Assembly (NCBI RefSeq): GCF_000803215.1
Contig: NZ_JSXC01000024.1
Span: 1-64,000 of the forward strand
DNA from: Pectobacterium fontis
GTDB lineage: Bacteria > Pseudomonadota > Gammaproteobacteria > Enterobacterales > Enterobacteriaceae
Direction of reading: 5' to 3'
DNA length: 64,000 bases
Shown in pieces: positions 35,780 to 46,361 of the stretch. The position numbers and the translations under genes were made by a program. A model generated the notes under the pieces. It saw only the letters and a program-made list of their open reading frames with translations. It had not been told where the DNA came from and ran no database searches. Each line of letters starts with the position of its first letter. Position 1 is the first letter of the stretch.

Positions 35780-37666
35780 TTAGAATGCGTACTCCAGGCC
35801 AGCACTGGCGCCATAGTTGCCTTTTCTGGGGTTACCACCAAACTCATTGGAATATTGCATCCATGTATGCAGGTTGGTTGTAAGATTGACCATAACGCCA
35901 GCATCTGCCTCCCCCCAGTCTTTTTCTGATCCCGCGCTTGGCATAGAGAAATGTCCTCCCATAGAATTCAAACCCGCAGTGACCGGACGCACATTACTCG
36001 CCATGTAATCATGATTCCATGCCATGCCTACGTAAGGGCTAATATCCAAACTGGCTACAAGTAAGTGCCCCTGAGTTTGCCAGCCAAGACTGGAAATCAG
36101 AGCATTACGATGCTGTTCTGAAAACCACATGGCTGAGCTATTATTTCCGCGTTCATGATAGCCTTCTACGTCAACGGACTGACGTTCTAAACGGGCAAAA
36201 GGCCCGGTTTTGACCGAGCTTCCCAGATCAAACCACCAGCCAGCATCAATACCCCCACCAACATGGCGCCCTGTCACTGAACCGGATTCCGTACGCGTCG
36301 CCGGGCCGATGTGAATGGTGCGATAAACATCATCAAAGTGAGAAGATCCTGCATTGACGAATACGCTCATCCAGGGATGGTCGGCGTGGTAAACTTGATA
36401 AAGCGCGATACTGTGGTCATATAACGTGTAACCCGCATCATTAAGCGCGGTCTTTTGGTTAGAGATCGTGGCCATCGCCCCAACGTTAAGATTATCACTC
36501 AATTTCACGTCGCCGCCGACCGAAGCAACGCGCTGATTACTACTACTGGAAAACGTATCGTTGGTGGAGTTGTCCTGATGATGATAATCACCACTGACGA
36601 ATACCCGCGTATCGCCGCCATAGGTATCGGTAAGGATTTCTTTACGTAGCAAAGTGTACTGAGATTTCGTTACTGCCAGAGGGGCTTTGCTGAGTAGTGA
36701 AATTTTACCTGGTGCTGAAATTTCATATAAAACAACACTGGCGAGCATCTTGTGAACGCCTGTTGTAGGGTGGACATTGTCGGCAAAAAGATAGCTATAT
36801 TCTGTGCCGCTGGTGTAATTTCCTGGGCCACATAAAAGTGATGATGTGGTATTACAGGCACCTTTGGTGGTGTTGATAATGCCATAAGCTGATGGGTTGG
36901 CCATGATTTCTGACAGAAGCGCGTAAGTATTGACGGGGATAATGTTAAGTCCATTTTGACTCAACGTAGTCAGGCCATTATCTAAGGTTTGATTATATTG
37001 ATTCGCGACTTCCTGATATTTTTTCTGTAAGTTGCGATTAGCTGCATCTGGGGTCGCCCCAAGGTTCGTGAGATTATAAACAACAACGTATTTTCCCCCA
37101 GCATGATATAGATTATTTAATAATGATATTTCAGTGTTTGCCACGGGAATGATTTTACTGGTTTCGGTTGAGGGGGCTGACTCATACATAGCATAGATAT
37201 CATTGGATCCCCCCCATATTTGATAAAGTGTTGATGCGTTAATTTTATTGTTTTTAATATAATTATTAACCTGGGATTGGATAGTCGGCGAAAACAGAAT
37301 CCCTAATGCATAATTATTACTAATACCGGCACCACCCGAGGCATAGTTGGTTCCACCAGAGAATGAATCTGTTGCTGACAGTCCTAAACCGTCTGCGACA
37401 TACATCGTGGCGGTTTTCCCTGGATTCGTGGTAAACCTTGAGGTGCCGATTCCTAGCGCATGGGAAAGATTACCTGCATCACTTAAGCTATCACCAAAAA
37501 CTACCGTATTATTAAAAATCTCTGCTTTCGCTGATAATGTGTAAATAGATAATGCAGAAATAATAAATGGAAAAAATATTTTCGGTTTTCGCCATAATGA
37601 TTTTTTTATGACATTACTGTAATGACTCGTGTCGCTCATCGCTAGGGGGATACGGATACGTTGCAT
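35780..37666 (-). CDS. GDSL autotransporter esterase/lipase
   Basis: A 628-residue type V secretion protein. An extended signal peptide (about 1-48, ending AKA-E) leads to an SGNH esterase domain: FGDSLSDAGN with the nucleophile at residue 60, GGSNDIY as block III and DNVHPTTG as the Asp-His pair near 310. An autotransporter barrel fills about 360-628 and ends GLEYAF with the terminal phenylalanine. Probably acts on the cell surface on acyl esters, like EstA/ApeE. The ATG at 37666 has GGGAG upstream and is preferred to ATG at 37639. Upstream DNA is very AT-rich. Confidence 0.9.
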   Translation of the reverse strand: MQRIRIPLAMSDTSHYSNVIKKSLWRKPKIFFPFIISALSIYTLSAKAEIFNNTVVFGDSLSDAGNLSHALGIGTSRFTTNPGKTATMYVADGLGLSATDSFSGGTNYASGGAGISNNYALGILFSPTIQSQVNNYIKNNKINASTLYQIWGGSNDIYAMYESAPSTETSKIIPVANTEISLLNNLYHAGGKYVVVYNLTNLGATPDAANRNLQKKYQEVANQYNQTLDNGLTTLSQNGLNIIPVNTYALLSEIMANPSAYGIINTTKGACNTTSSLLCGPGNYTSGTEYSYLFADNVHPTTGVHKMLASVVLYEISAPGKISLLSKAPLAVTKSQYTLLRKEILTDTYGGDTRVFVSGDYHHQDNSTNDTFSSSSNQRVASVGGDVKLSDNLNVGAMATISNQKTALNDAGYTLYDHSIALYQVYHADHPWMSVFVNAGSSHFDDVYRTIHIGPATRTESGSVTGRHVGGGIDAGWWFDLGSSVKTGPFARLERQSVDVEGYHERGNNSSAMWFSEQHRNALISSLGWQTQGHLLVASLDISPYVGMAWNHDYMASNVRPVTAGLNSMGGHFSMPSAGSEKDWGEADAGVMVNLTTNLHTWMQYSNEFGGNPRKGNYGASAGLEYAF

Positions 37667-38011
37667 AATGCTATGCTCCCGAAATTATGAAAAATAAATA
37701 TCTGCAAACAATTTAATACGAACGTTCGAGAATCAGATATTTGGTTTCTTTCCTGAATAATAACGGGTTGATACTATTGGTATCGGAATGGTGATATATA
37801 AGATATGTCTTATATGAAAAATAATGAGATATATCTTAGCGAAGGGCTTTCTTGGTGTCCCAAGCCTTGGCGTGTTATGAGCGAAAAGCCTGCTGTGTGA
37901 CCCTTTGTTTTAAAGGGCCAACATAAGTTTACTTTTTGGAAAAGAGGAAACCTGAGTGAATAAAACAGGCTATTATTTTCGTACCTGTGAATTCTATTTT
38001 CTCTCGTTAAT
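37667..38011. other. AT-rich upstream region of the autotransporter
   Basis: No gene. Two palindromes stand out: CGAACGTTCG (37719-37728) and ATATAAGA-TATG-TCTTATAT (37796-37815). Either could be an operator for the autotransporter gene. Confidence 0.45.
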
Positions 38012-38722
38012 TCATATTGATGACGGAGTAATAGCAAATTTCGCAGCAGCAATAGCATGCAAGTAACTGGTGTCAAAAAGAGGAACTTGAGCATCCTGAG
38101 AGCTAATCAATAGCGGGATCTCCGTACAGCCCAGGATGATGCCTTCCGCGCCTTGCTGCTCAAGCTGCCGGATAATTTCCCTATAGATCTGTCGCGATGT
38201 GTCGTTAATGTTCCCCAGGCACAGCTCGTCGTAAATGATGCGATTAACCGATTCTCTTCCTGCCTGATTGGGAACAATAATATCGATACCAAACCGTTCC
38301 TGAATACGTAGGCGATAGAAATCTTGCTCCATTGTGTAGCGGGTGCCGAGCAAACCGACCTTCTTCAATCCGTGTTGCGCCAGACTGTCGCCGGTGGCAT
38401 CGGCAATATGCAAAAGGGGAAGCTGGCAGGCACGCTCAACGTCATCAGCGACTTTATGCATGGTGTTGGTACAAATGACAATAGCATCAGCGCCCGCATG
38501 ACGTAATCCTACGGCGATATTACTGAGCACAGCGGCTGCTTGTGCCCAATTACCTTGCGACTGTAATTGTTCAATTTCGTTAAAATCGACGCTGTGCAGG
38601 ATGATTTTGGCAGAGTGCAGCCCACCAAGTTGGCTTTTCACATATTCGTTAATAATGCGGTAATACGGAATGGTCGATTCCCAACTCATTCCTCCGATCA
38701 AACCCAGCGTTTTGCTTACCAT
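38012..38722 (-). CDS. Aspartate/glutamate racemase family protein
   Basis: A 236-residue cofactor-independent amino acid racemase of the RacD/YgeA type. It has LGLIGGMSWEST at the start and both catalytic cysteines, in VICTNTMHK and GIILGCTEIPLL. YgeA-like enzymes racemise several amino acids; the substrate here is not known. AAGG is placed before the ATG at 38722; the further 41 open codons upstream are not used. It stands alone between the autotransporter and cspE. Confidence 0.88.
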   Translation of the reverse strand: MVSKTLGLIGGMSWESTIPYYRIINEYVKSQLGGLHSAKIILHSVDFNEIEQLQSQGNWAQAAAVLSNIAVGLRHAGADAIVICTNTMHKVADDVERACQLPLLHIADATGDSLAQHGLKKVGLLGTRYTMEQDFYRLRIQERFGIDIIVPNQAGRESVNRIIYDELCLGNINDTSRQIYREIIRQLEQQGAEGIILGCTEIPLLISSQDAQVPLFDTSYLHAIAAAKFAITPSSI

Positions 38723-38940
38723 GGCACCTTCCTTCGATATCATAAAAAGTAATGAATGGGTCAGAACTGAGCGCTCTGCTTTCTGCATCGGGTTAAAATA
38801 GGGCAGTGAAGTCGTCTGGTATACATTTTTAGCGATTTTTATCACTTTTTATCCAACTTCAACTGGACAAAAGGTCAATCTATTGTTGTACTGTACCTGA
38901 CACAGATTTTGTGTCTTTCATTCATGTAAAGGTAAGTTTG

Positions 38941-39150
38941 ATGTCTAAGATTAAAGGTAGTGTTAAGTGGTTTAATGAGTCCAAAGGCTTCGGTTTCATT
39001 ACTCCAGAAGATGGTAGCAAAGACGTGTTCGTACACTTCTCTGCCATTCAGAGCAATGGTTTCAAAACTCTGGCTGAAGGTCAGCGTGTAGAGTTCGAAA
39101 TTACTGACGGTGCCAAAGGTCCTTCTGCTGCTAACGTTAACGCTATTTAA
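38941..39150 (+). CDS. cspE: Cold-shock-family RNA chaperone CspE
   Basis: A 69-residue OB-fold protein with RNP1 KGFGFITP and RNP2 VFVHFSAIQ. It differs from E. coli CspE at only a few positions, and the neighbouring crcB-tatE-lipA order fits cspE rather than cspC. It melts RNA hairpins and acts as an antiterminator. ATG at 38941 has AAGG upstream. A strong terminator follows. The long leader is typical of csp genes. Confidence 0.93.
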   Translation: MSKIKGSVKWFNESKGFGFITPEDGSKDVFVHFSAIQSNGFKTLAEGQRVEFEITDGAKGPSAANVNAI

Positions 39151-39167
39151 TTATACCGATTTCGTGA

Positions 39168-39196
39168 AAAACCCGCCTGATGGCGGGTTTTTTTTG
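39168..39196 (+). terminator. cspE terminator
   Basis: AAACCCGCC-TGAT-GGCGGGTTT followed by a T tract, 18 bp after cspE. It lies in front of the end of the convergent crcB gene. Confidence 0.93.
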
Positions 39197-39212
39197 CTTC
39201 CTACTAAGGCTC

Positions 39213-39596
39213 TCAGGGCGTCGTCATCCAGGTGACTAATGCAAACGCCAGCGCGGTCATCAGTAGTGACCCCGCCAGATTCAACAGTACATGTAACCCC
39301 GCTGCCGAAAATTGTCCACTTTGCAGGAACATGACGACTTCTGCTGAAAAGGTCGAAAATGTCGTTAAGCCGCCGCATAGTCCTGTGGTAATCAATATTT
39401 TCCAGTCCTGATCGAGGTGGGGATGGCGCAGGAAGAAGGCTAATGCGCCGCCAATCACGAAAGCACCAATTAGGTTGGCAAACAGCGTGCCTAACGGCAG
39501 CGTTGGATACAGAGCGTTAAATTTCACTCCCAACTGCCAGCGTGCGACGCTGCCAACTCCACCACCAATAAATACCGCCAGTAATGTACTCAACAT
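39213..39596 (-). CDS. crcB: Fluoride channel CrcB/FluC
   Basis: A 127-residue four-helix inner-membrane fluoride exporter. The conserved [15 protein letters not shown] motif, the [10 protein letters not shown] opening and an Asn in ANLIGAF are present. ATG at 39596 is chosen (AAAGG upstream); the longer frame adds 24 residues without similarity. A fluoride riboswitch sits 110-200 bp upstream on the same strand, which is direct support for function. Confidence 0.95.
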   Translation of the reverse strand: MLSTLLAVFIGGGVGSVARWQLGVKFNALYPTLPLGTLFANLIGAFVIGGALAFFLRHPHLDQDWKILITTGLCGGLTTFSTFSAEVVMFLQSGQFSAAGLHVLLNLAGSLLMTALAFALVTWMTTP

Positions 39597-39703
39597 AGAA
39601 ACCTTTTCTGGATTATTTTTGCCTGGATTACTTTTTACACCGATTGTTTTTGCGATCTCGAACAGCACAGGGCAAGACGCTACGCCCTCTCTGCGAGGTG
39701 AAC

Positions 39704-39795
39704 GTAGACATCATTAGCCTAATGGCGGTTTTTACCCTGTCGTTCAGGCTGCCAGCGTGTTGGGTGGCATGAGGGTAGGGAGGCATGTCATCTCC
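39704..39795 (-). ncRNA. Fluoride riboswitch (crcB motif) with inserted hairpin
   Basis: On the minus strand the 5' part reads GGAGATGACATGCCTCC: stem GGAG/CTCC around loop ATGACATGC. The 3' part reads GGCTAATGATGTCTAC, matching the crcB-motif ending GCTAATGACACCTAC. The pseudoknot GACAT/ATGTC pairs perfectly although its sequence differs from known examples, which is compensatory evidence. Linker AAAACCGCC fits the conserved ATAAAC region. About 48 nt are inserted, bounded by TACCCT/AGGGTA with an inner TGCCA/TGGCA stem. The expression platform shows no clear terminator, so control may be translational. Confidence 0.87.
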
Positions 39796-40050
39796 GCTTT
39801 GGAGCGAAAAGTTTACGCCGTCGGACGGTTTTTTTGTAGGGATACCGGGGAGAAAGTTGTAAAGCAATCTGAATGAAACCGAAAACGGCGATGCCGCGTC
39901 TTACTTTGTTACAGATGCCGATTGTGTCGGACTGCGGAAGGTTTTACATAGAGGCATAGAATACAAAAAATTTTTTCGACAACTCTTGTCCGACAAATAG
40001 ATGTTCTCGTTCGCTGGCGTCTCCAGCCTTTGTTAATCAGGTAGGTTTGT

Positions 40051-40248
40051 ATGGAAGGTATCAGTATTGCCAAACTGTTGGTGATTGGCGCACTAATCAT
40101 CCTGCTGTTCGGTACGAATAAACTTCGTAGCTTAGGTGGGGATTTGGGCGCGGCGATTAAAGGCTTCAAAAAAGCGATGAATGACGATCAGCCTGCGAAG
40201 ACGGATGATGCCACGGCGCTGCACGATTCATCTCGTAAAGAATCTTAA
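40051..40248 (+). CDS. tatE: Sec-independent translocase subunit TatE
   Basis: A 65-residue TatA/E-type protein: one N-terminal membrane helix ([14 protein letters not shown]), the hinge and an amphipathic helix [18 protein letters not shown]. Its position next to lipA and closer similarity to E. coli TatE favour tatE over tatA. A single gene with its own terminator; the 450 bp upstream hold the divergent crcB and its riboswitch. Confidence 0.92.
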   Translation: MEGISIAKLLVIGALIILLFGTNKLRSLGGDLGAAIKGFKKAMNDDQPAKTDDATALHDSSRKES

Positions 40249-40266
40249 TCGTTTCTCTCACCGCAA

Positions 40267-40296
40267 AACGGACGGCTATTGCCGTCCGTTTTTTAT
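40267..40296 (+). terminator. tatE terminator
   Basis: AACGGACGGC-TATT-GCCGTCCGTT, a perfect 10-bp stem, then TTTTATT. A-rich 5' flank makes it usable for the convergent lipA too. Confidence 0.93.
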
Positions 40297-40330
40297 TCCA
40301 CACAAAAAATGTGTAAAAAACTATGTTCGC

Positions 40331-41296
40331 TTATTTTACTTCGATGCCCTTGGCCTGAAGGTCGGCATGGTAGGACGAGCGAACAAACGGGCCGCAGGCA
40401 GCGTGCGTAAAGCCCATCGCCATTGCTTCGGCTTTCATTTCATCAAACTCGTCTGGGCTGACGTAGCGCTGTACCGGCAGGTGATGACGGCTCGGCTGTA
40501 AATATTGTCCCAGCGTCAGCATTGTCACACCGTGGCGACGCAGGTCGCGCATAACTTCCACGATTTCCGCATTGGTTTCCCCTAATCCCACCATCAAACC
40601 CGATTTGGTTGGGATAGTCGGGTGCGCATTTTTGAAGTTTTCCAGCAGCTTCAGTGACCATTCATAGTTCGCTCCAGGGCGAACCTGACGATAAACGCGC
40701 GGTACGTTTTCCAGATTGTGATTGAACACATCCGGCGGCGTGGCGGTCAGAATCTCTAACGCACGATCCATACGACCACGGAAGTCTGGCACCAGCGTTT
40801 CGATGCGGATATTCGGATTCTTGCGGCGAATGGCGCTAATGCAGTCTGCAAAGTGCTGAGCGCCGCCATCGCGCAGATCATCACGGTCAACCGAGGTGAT
40901 TACAACATAGCGCAGGCCCATGTCATGGATGGTCTGTGCCAGTTTCTCCGGCTCATTGGCGTCTGGCGTAAGCGGGCGACCGTGGGCAACGTCACAGAAC
41001 GGGCAGCGGCGCGTGCAAATGGCGCCAAGAATCATGAACGTCGCGGTGCCGTGGTTGAAACACTCAGCCAGATTCGGACAGGACGCTTCTTCGCAAACTG
41101 AGTGCAACCCGTTTTTGCGCATGGCCGCTTTGATTCCCTGAATACGGCTCGAATCTGCCGGAAGTTTGATCTTCATCCATTCAGGTTTGCGCAGAATCTC
41201 TTGGCGTTCGGTGACAACGGTGCGTACCGGGATTAGCGCCATCTTATCGGCATCGCGGTATTTAACGCCGCGTTCGATCTGAATCGGTTTACTCAT
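40331..41296 (-). CDS. lipA: Lipoyl synthase LipA
   Basis: A 321-residue radical-SAM enzyme inserting two sulfurs into octanoyl groups. Auxiliary cluster cysteines [12 protein letters not shown] and the radical-SAM CTRRCPFC are both present. The C-terminal RSSYHAD serine ligand is visible. ATG start aligns with E. coli ([15 protein letters not shown]). lipB lies upstream on the same strand; the 227-bp AT-rich gap suggests separate promoters. Confidence 0.97.
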   Translation of the reverse strand: MSKPIQIERGVKYRDADKMALIPVRTVVTERQEILRKPEWMKIKLPADSSRIQGIKAAMRKNGLHSVCEEASCPNLAECFNHGTATFMILGAICTRRCPFCDVAHGRPLTPDANEPEKLAQTIHDMGLRYVVITSVDRDDLRDGGAQHFADCISAIRRKNPNIRIETLVPDFRGRMDRALEILTATPPDVFNHNLENVPRVYRQVRPGANYEWSLKLLENFKNAHPTIPTKSGLMVGLGETNAEIVEVMRDLRRHGVTMLTLGQYLQPSRHHLPVQRYVSPDEFDEMKAEAMAMGFTHAACGPFVRSSYHADLQAKGIEVK

Positions 41297-41523
41297 GTTT
41301 GCGTAAGTTCCAGTTCTGAATCGTTTCTTTAAATTTGTTATCCAAATTCAAAGGATTATGTTTTTGGTTAAACTTTTTTTTAAAAAACTCTAAAAATTAT
41401 ATCATCTTGCCTGACCACAATCAGCCCTTGCGCGATCAAAATGAAGAAATTATGTGAATAAAATGTAATTTATCAAAAAAATATCGTCTAACTGGCTGAT
41501 TTTTATTAGCAGGATGAAACGCG

Positions 41524-42207
41524 TTAACCAGGAAGCGGCTCACCCTGATTGTCCAGATTCCACGGAATAAATTCGGGTACGGAATAGCCAACTAGCTGTA
41601 AAAAGGTGTTCACCAGCACAGGCGAGGTGTCATCCAGCGTAACACCTGGCACCAGATCGCTGATTTGCGTCATCTCCATACCGGCGTAACCACAGGGGTT
41701 GATGCGCAGAAAAGGGGAGAGATCCATCGCGATATTGAGCGCCAGCCCGTGGAACGAGCAGCCTTTGCGAATACGCAGGCCCAGCGAACAGATTTTACGC
41801 TCGCCCACATAGACGCCGGGCGCATCAGGGCGCGCATGGGCTTCGATCTGGAAGTGTGCCAGCGTGCCAATTACGGTATTTTCTATCGCGGTGACGAGTT
41901 GACGAACCCCGAGCTTGCGGCGCTTGAGGTCAATCAACACATACATTACCTGTTGACCGGGGCCATGGTAGGTCACTTGACCGCCTCTGTCGCTCTGAAT
42001 CACGGGAATATCGCCGGGCATGAGAACATGTTCGGCTTTGCCCGCCTGACCTTGTGTAAATACGCGAGGGTGCTGAACCAGCCAGAGTTCGTCTGGGGTA
42101 TTCTCATCACGTCGGTCGGTGAAATGATGCATCGCCAGAGAGACGGGCTCATACGGCTGTACGTCAAATTGGCGTACGATGATCTTATCCTGTAGCAAGT
42201 GTGTCAT
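41524..42207 (-). CDS. lipB: Octanoyltransferase LipB
   Basis: A 227-residue enzyme moving octanoate from acyl carrier protein to target lysines, supplying LipA. Motifs [12 protein letters not shown] and the catalytic Cys-Lys region [17 protein letters not shown] and CGYAGM are present. The ATG at 42207 is listed, but a TTG at 42198 would match the E. coli start MYQDKI more closely; neither has a strong ribosome-binding site. Downstream of ybeD as in E. coli. Confidence 0.95.
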   Translation of the reverse strand: MTHLLQDKIIVRQFDVQPYEPVSLAMHHFTDRRDENTPDELWLVQHPRVFTQGQAGKAEHVLMPGDIPVIQSDRGGQVTYHGPGQQVMYVLIDLKRRKLGVRQLVTAIENTVIGTLAHFQIEAHARPDAPGVYVGERKICSLGLRIRKGCSFHGLALNIAMDLSPFLRINPCGYAGMEMTQISDLVPGVTLDDTSPVLVNTFLQLVGYSVPEFIPWNLDNQGEPLPG

Positions 42208-42355
42208 CTTCAGGTTAAGGAAAGGTAGGGCGATTATAACGGCGGGAAGCCTCAGCGAACAGTACTATGCACAAGTATGCCATGCAAACCTACGGCAACA
42301 TAAAGCCTATGCAACGTAAAATCATACCGCATTGGCTGATTTTCCCGCGCTATTC

Positions 42356-42619
42356 TTACAAAACCATGCGTACGATGTCGATGTTGCCCAGTTCTTCGTA
42401 CAGCGTTTCCACCTGCTCAATGTGGGTCGCCGTGATGGTGATAGAAACCGAGTGATAATTCCCTTTGCTGCTGGGTTTGATCTGCGGGGTATAGTCGCCG
42501 GGCGCATGACGCTGGACCACTTCAACGACCAGATCGACTAACTCCGGTTTTGCCTCACCCATGACCTTGTAAGTAAAAACGCATGGGAATTCAAGCAGTT
42601 CGTTTAATTTGGTTTTCAT
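42356..42619 (-). CDS. ybeD: DUF493 protein YbeD
   Basis: An 87-residue ACT-like regulator-type protein. [21 protein letters not shown] and the [19 protein letters not shown] core match E. coli YbeD. Function not proven. Between dacA and lipB, the conserved order. Confidence 0.95.
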   Translation of the reverse strand: MKTKLNELLEFPCVFTYKVMGEAKPELVDLVVEVVQRHAPGDYTPQIKPSSKGNYHSVSITITATHIEQVETLYEELGNIDIVRMVL

Positions 42620-42663
42620 GTGCGCTCCAGAGAGAGTAATAGGTCAGCATTAGCCATTATACT

Positions 42664-42696
42664 AAAAAATAGAACTCCCGCGTGGTGCGGGAGTTC
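42664..42696 (-). terminator. dacA terminator
   Basis: On the minus strand GAACTCCCGC-N5-GCGGGAGTTC followed by TATTTTTT, 45 bp beyond the dacA stop. Confidence 0.92.
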
Positions 42697-42741
42697 TGGA
42701 TGATATCTATATGGGGACGTTTTAGCCCCAGACAAGAGGGA

Positions 42742-43953
42742 TTAGCCGAACCAGTGGTGGAACATCAGCTTGATGTAGTCGATCATACGGCCAAAAATCC
42801 CGCCTTCTTTCACTTCGTTCATGACCACCAGCGGGCGCTGGTCGATGGTTTTGCCGTCCAACTGGAAGTTGATAGACCCCACCACCTGATTTTTGGCTAA
42901 CGGTGCATGCAGTTCCGTGTTGTCCAGCACATAGCTGGCTTTCAGATCTTTCATACGGCCGCGGGGAATCGTCAGGTAGGCATCTTTCTCTACGCCCAAT
43001 GCAACGCGGTCATTGTCGCCAAACCAGACGGGCTCGGAAGCGAATTCTTTACCGGCTTTCAGTGGCGCGACGGTTTCAAAGAAACGGAAGCCCCAGGTCA
43101 ACAGCTTTTTACTTTCTGATTCGCGTCCTTTGGCATTACGACCGCCGAGTACCGCCGAAATCAGGCGCATCTGACCTTCTGTTGCCGAGGCCACCAAATT
43201 AAAGCCAGCGGATGACGTATGGCCTGTTTTGATACCGTCAACATTCAGGCTGGAATCCCACAGCAAACCGTTACGGTTAGGCTGGCGGATATTGTTGAAG
43301 GTGAACTCTTTCTCTTTGTAGGTCGCGTATTCTTCTGGCACATCGCGGATTAGCGCCTGACCGATCAAGGCCATATCGCGCGCTGAACTGAACTGGCCGG
43401 GGGCATCCAGACCGTGCACAGTTTCAAAATTGGTATTTTTCAACCCCAGCGCTTTCACGTAGCCGTTCATCAGGTTGACGAAAGCATCCTGACTCCCCGC
43501 AACGTAATCGGCCATCGCGACGCAGGCATCATTACCGGATTGCAGAATGATGCCGCGATTGAGTTGGGAGACAGGCACACGGTCGCCCGGTTTCAGGAAC
43601 ATCAGGGAAGATCCCTGGAAGGTCGGATTGCCCGTTGCCCAGGCATCTTTACCGACGGTAACGATGTCGTTCGGGGTGATTTTTCCTGATTTAATTGCCT
43701 GACCAATAACGTAGCTGGTCATCATTTTCGTTAAGCTGGCCGGATCGCGGCGCGTGTCGGCATTCATTTCCGCCAACACTTTCCCAGAGTTGTAATCAAT
43801 CAGGATATAGGATTCAGCATCGATTTGCGGAACGCCAGGGATCATCGTTTTGAGATTGATATCTTCGGCATAGGCAAAGGAAGTGGCACTAATGGCGAGT
43901 AGGACGCCAAGCGCAGTACGCTTAGTAAAACGAGACGTGTTTACAGTATTCAT
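42742..43953 (-). CDS. dacA: D-alanyl-D-alanine carboxypeptidase DacA (PBP5)
   Basis: A 403-residue periplasmic DD-carboxypeptidase that removes the terminal D-Ala of peptidoglycan peptides. Signal peptide ends AYA-E. Active-site motifs are SLTK (in DPASLTKMM), SGN ([11 protein letters not shown]) and KTG ([11 protein letters not shown]). The C-terminal amphipathic helix ([13 protein letters not shown]) anchors it to the inner membrane. Same strand as rlpA-rodA-mrdA upstream. Confidence 0.96.
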   Translation of the reverse strand: MNTVNTSRFTKRTALGVLLAISATSFAYAEDINLKTMIPGVPQIDAESYILIDYNSGKVLAEMNADTRRDPASLTKMMTSYVIGQAIKSGKITPNDIVTVGKDAWATGNPTFQGSSLMFLKPGDRVPVSQLNRGIILQSGNDACVAMADYVAGSQDAFVNLMNGYVKALGLKNTNFETVHGLDAPGQFSSARDMALIGQALIRDVPEEYATYKEKEFTFNNIRQPNRNGLLWDSSLNVDGIKTGHTSSAGFNLVASATEGQMRLISAVLGGRNAKGRESESKKLLTWGFRFFETVAPLKAGKEFASEPVWFGDNDRVALGVEKDAYLTIPRGRMKDLKASYVLDNTELHAPLAKNQVVGSINFQLDGKTIDQRPLVVMNEVKEGGIFGRMIDYIKLMFHHWFG

Positions 43954-44119
43954 GATTGGAACAACAACATCCGTGGGTATGAGTTAAAAAACGAGCCACA
44001 CTATAGCAGATGGTAAATAGGCAGGCATTAGACATTACGTTACGTGATTTTGCGAAAGGGCGGTATGTTCAATACCATAGCCGCCGTTTTCGCGTGGTAA
44101 GCCTGCTGGTTATCCGCGA

Positions 44120-45226
44120 CTAGAGTGTGCCGGGCGCGGCGGTAATAAACGATTGCTGCTGAGCTTCGACTGATAAACGTTGTTGAAGTTCAGCGGCTTG
44201 CTGACGATTCTGGAATGGCCCCAGTTGGATGCGATACAGCCCGCCGCTCGCCGTGACTTTACCGGTCACGCGAAAACGTTCACTCAGGCTACGCTGCCAG
44301 GTTTGCGCACGTTGCTGATCGCTCAGCGCACCGACCTGAACCACATAGCGACCTGTGGCGGAGGGTACTGCGGCGGTGGGGGCGGCGACAGGCGCGACGC
44401 TCATGGGCGTCGCGGCGGATGATGCGGTTGCCGCGGGTGTCTCGCTGGATTCAATCACGCCAGTACGCAGTGCTGAAGGCGCGCCCAGAAAACCACCGCT
44501 ATGAGACGGTGCGCTGCTTGGCTGTGCGTTTTCCATCGGTGTGCTCAGGCTACTATTGCTGATGGGACGAACGGCACTGTCAGACGCCGGTGAGGTTGTT
44601 TCCATCATTGGCGTACCCATACCGCTGGCACCGAAGCTCGGACGTTCTGGTAAGGAAAAGCTTTGCTTGGCAACGGTCGTGCCCACGGTTCCGGGGCCGG
44701 AGAGCGTGCCGTCTGGTGCTACGTTGATGAAATCCACTTTCACTTTGGTATTGTTCGAGATGTTCAGCCGATCGCCTGCGGCTTTCGACAGGTCGATAAT
44801 TCTGCCCGGCGTATACGGCCCGCGGTCGTTCACTCGCACCACCAGACGGCGTCCGTTGCTCAGGTTGGTGACGCGAACATAGCTGGGCAGCGGTAGTGTC
44901 GGGTGAGCCGCGGTGATCGCGTTAGGATCAAACGTTTCACCGATTGACGTGCGGTTACCGCTGGCTTCTTCGCCATACCATGTGGCTAAGCCTGTCTCAC
45001 TAAAGTTTTGTGGGTTTTTGACAATTTGATAGTTCTTGCCTTTGATGCTGTAGTCTTGCAGCGTCCCCTGATTGTAGGGTTCGTAACGCGGCTCCGCGCC
45101 ACCGATCTCTTCAACGGGGCCGTTATATACCTGAGTAACCGGTGGTGCTGGTTGCCGCTGTTCCGTTGTGGTACAGGCCGCAAGCGCCAGAGTTGCTACG
45201 CCGACCCAAAGCCAATCCTTACGCAT
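44120..45226 (-). CDS. rlpA: Septal lytic transglycosylase RlpA
   Basis: A 368-residue outer-membrane lipoprotein. Lipobox LAAC at about 15-18; a double-psi beta-barrel domain (about 78-165, ATWYGEEASGNRTSIGETFDP to GRIIDLSKAAGDRL); a Ser/Pro/Ala-rich linker (about 180-285); and a C-terminal SPOR domain (about 290-365) that binds denuded septal glycan. Family members cleave denuded glycan. Located next to mrdB as in E. coli. Confidence 0.95.
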   Translation of the reverse strand: MRKDWLWVGVATLALAACTTTEQRQPAPPVTQVYNGPVEEIGGAEPRYEPYNQGTLQDYSIKGKNYQIVKNPQNFSETGLATWYGEEASGNRTSIGETFDPNAITAAHPTLPLPSYVRVTNLSNGRRLVVRVNDRGPYTPGRIIDLSKAAGDRLNISNNTKVKVDFINVAPDGTLSGPGTVGTTVAKQSFSLPERPSFGASGMGTPMMETTSPASDSAVRPISNSSLSTPMENAQPSSAPSHSGGFLGAPSALRTGVIESSETPAATASSAATPMSVAPVAAPTAAVPSATGRYVVQVGALSDQQRAQTWQRSLSERFRVTGKVTASGGLYRIQLGPFQNRQQAAELQQRLSVEAQQQSFITAAPGTL

Positions 45227-45239
45227 CGCTCACCTCGTG

Positions 45240-46352
45240 TTATAAATTCTTGGATAGCAGTTTGCGGTGAGTATGTATCGACATGACGATACCGAACCCC
45301 GCCATTAAGACGACCAACGCCGATCCACCGTAGCTGACTAGCGGTAGCGGCACGCCAACGACGGGTAGTATACCGCTCACCATCCCGATATTGACGAAAA
45401 CATAGAAAAACAGAATCAGCATCAATCCGCCGATCATTACCCGACCAAATGAGGTTTGCGCATTCGCGGCAATGACCAGACCGCGCATAATCATGAACAA
45501 ATACATCGCAAGCAGGATCAATACGCCGATTAGCCCAAGTTCTTCTGACAGCACGGCAAAAATAAAGTCGGTGTGGCGCTCTGGCAGAAACTCTAACTGA
45601 GATTGTGTGCCATGGAGCCAGCCTTTTCCTGACAGACCACCCGAGCCTATCGCAATTTTCGACTGAATAATATGATATCCCGCTCCAAGCGGATCGCTTT
45701 CTGGATCGAGCAGCATCATGACCCTGGCACGCTGATAGTCATGCATCAGGAAAAACCAGAGTATAGGAATAAAAGCAGCGAGGAGGAGCACCGCGACGCC
45801 AATCAGGCGCCAACTCATGCCTGCCAGAAAAAGCACAAATAGCCCGGATAATGCGATCAGGATTGAGGTGCCTAAATCCGGCTGCGCGGCAACCAGCAGA
45901 GTAGGGACAAAAATCAGGATCAACGCGATCGCCGTATTTTTTAGCGATGGTGGGCACATATCACGATTGATAAAACGGGCGACCATGAGCGGTACGGCGA
46001 TCTTGGCAATTTCTGATGGCTGGAAGCGAACAAAACCTAAATCCAGCCAGCGCTGCGCGCCTTTACTGATTTGCCCGAAAATATCCACGATGAGCAGCAA
46101 AATCACGCAAAAGACGTAGAGGTAGGGAGCCCAGCCTTCATAGACGCGTGGCGGAATTTGCGCCATTACGATCATCACCGTAAACCCCAGTACGATCTGA
46201 ACGACTTTCCGCTCCATCATACCGACGTCTTGCCCGCTGGCGCTCCATAAGACAAATAGGCTGTAGCCCAGCAGTGCCAGAATGCAGAGAAGAAACGGGA
46301 GATCGATATGGATTTTCGCCCAGAACGATCCTTTTTGTTGGCTATCGGTCAT
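45240..46352 (-). CDS. mrdB: Peptidoglycan polymerase RodA (MrdB)
   Basis: A 370-residue SEDS glycosyltransferase of the elongasome with ten membrane helices. The SEDS motifs [15 protein letters not shown] and the extracellular loop residues [10 protein letters not shown] and [17 protein letters not shown] are intact. It polymerises glycan with PBP2, encoded 9 bp upstream. Confidence 0.96.
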   Translation of the reverse strand: MTDSQQKGSFWAKIHIDLPFLLCILALLGYSLFVLWSASGQDVGMMERKVVQIVLGFTVMIVMAQIPPRVYEGWAPYLYVFCVILLLIVDIFGQISKGAQRWLDLGFVRFQPSEIAKIAVPLMVARFINRDMCPPSLKNTAIALILIFVPTLLVAAQPDLGTSILIALSGLFVLFLAGMSWRLIGVAVLLLAAFIPILWFFLMHDYQRARVMMLLDPESDPLGAGYHIIQSKIAIGSGGLSGKGWLHGTQSQLEFLPERHTDFIFAVLSEELGLIGVLILLAMYLFMIMRGLVIAANAQTSFGRVMIGGLMLILFFYVFVNIGMVSGILPVVGVPLPLVSYGGSALVVLMAGFGIVMSIHTHRKLLSKNL

Positions 46353-46361
46353 GACGCTCTG

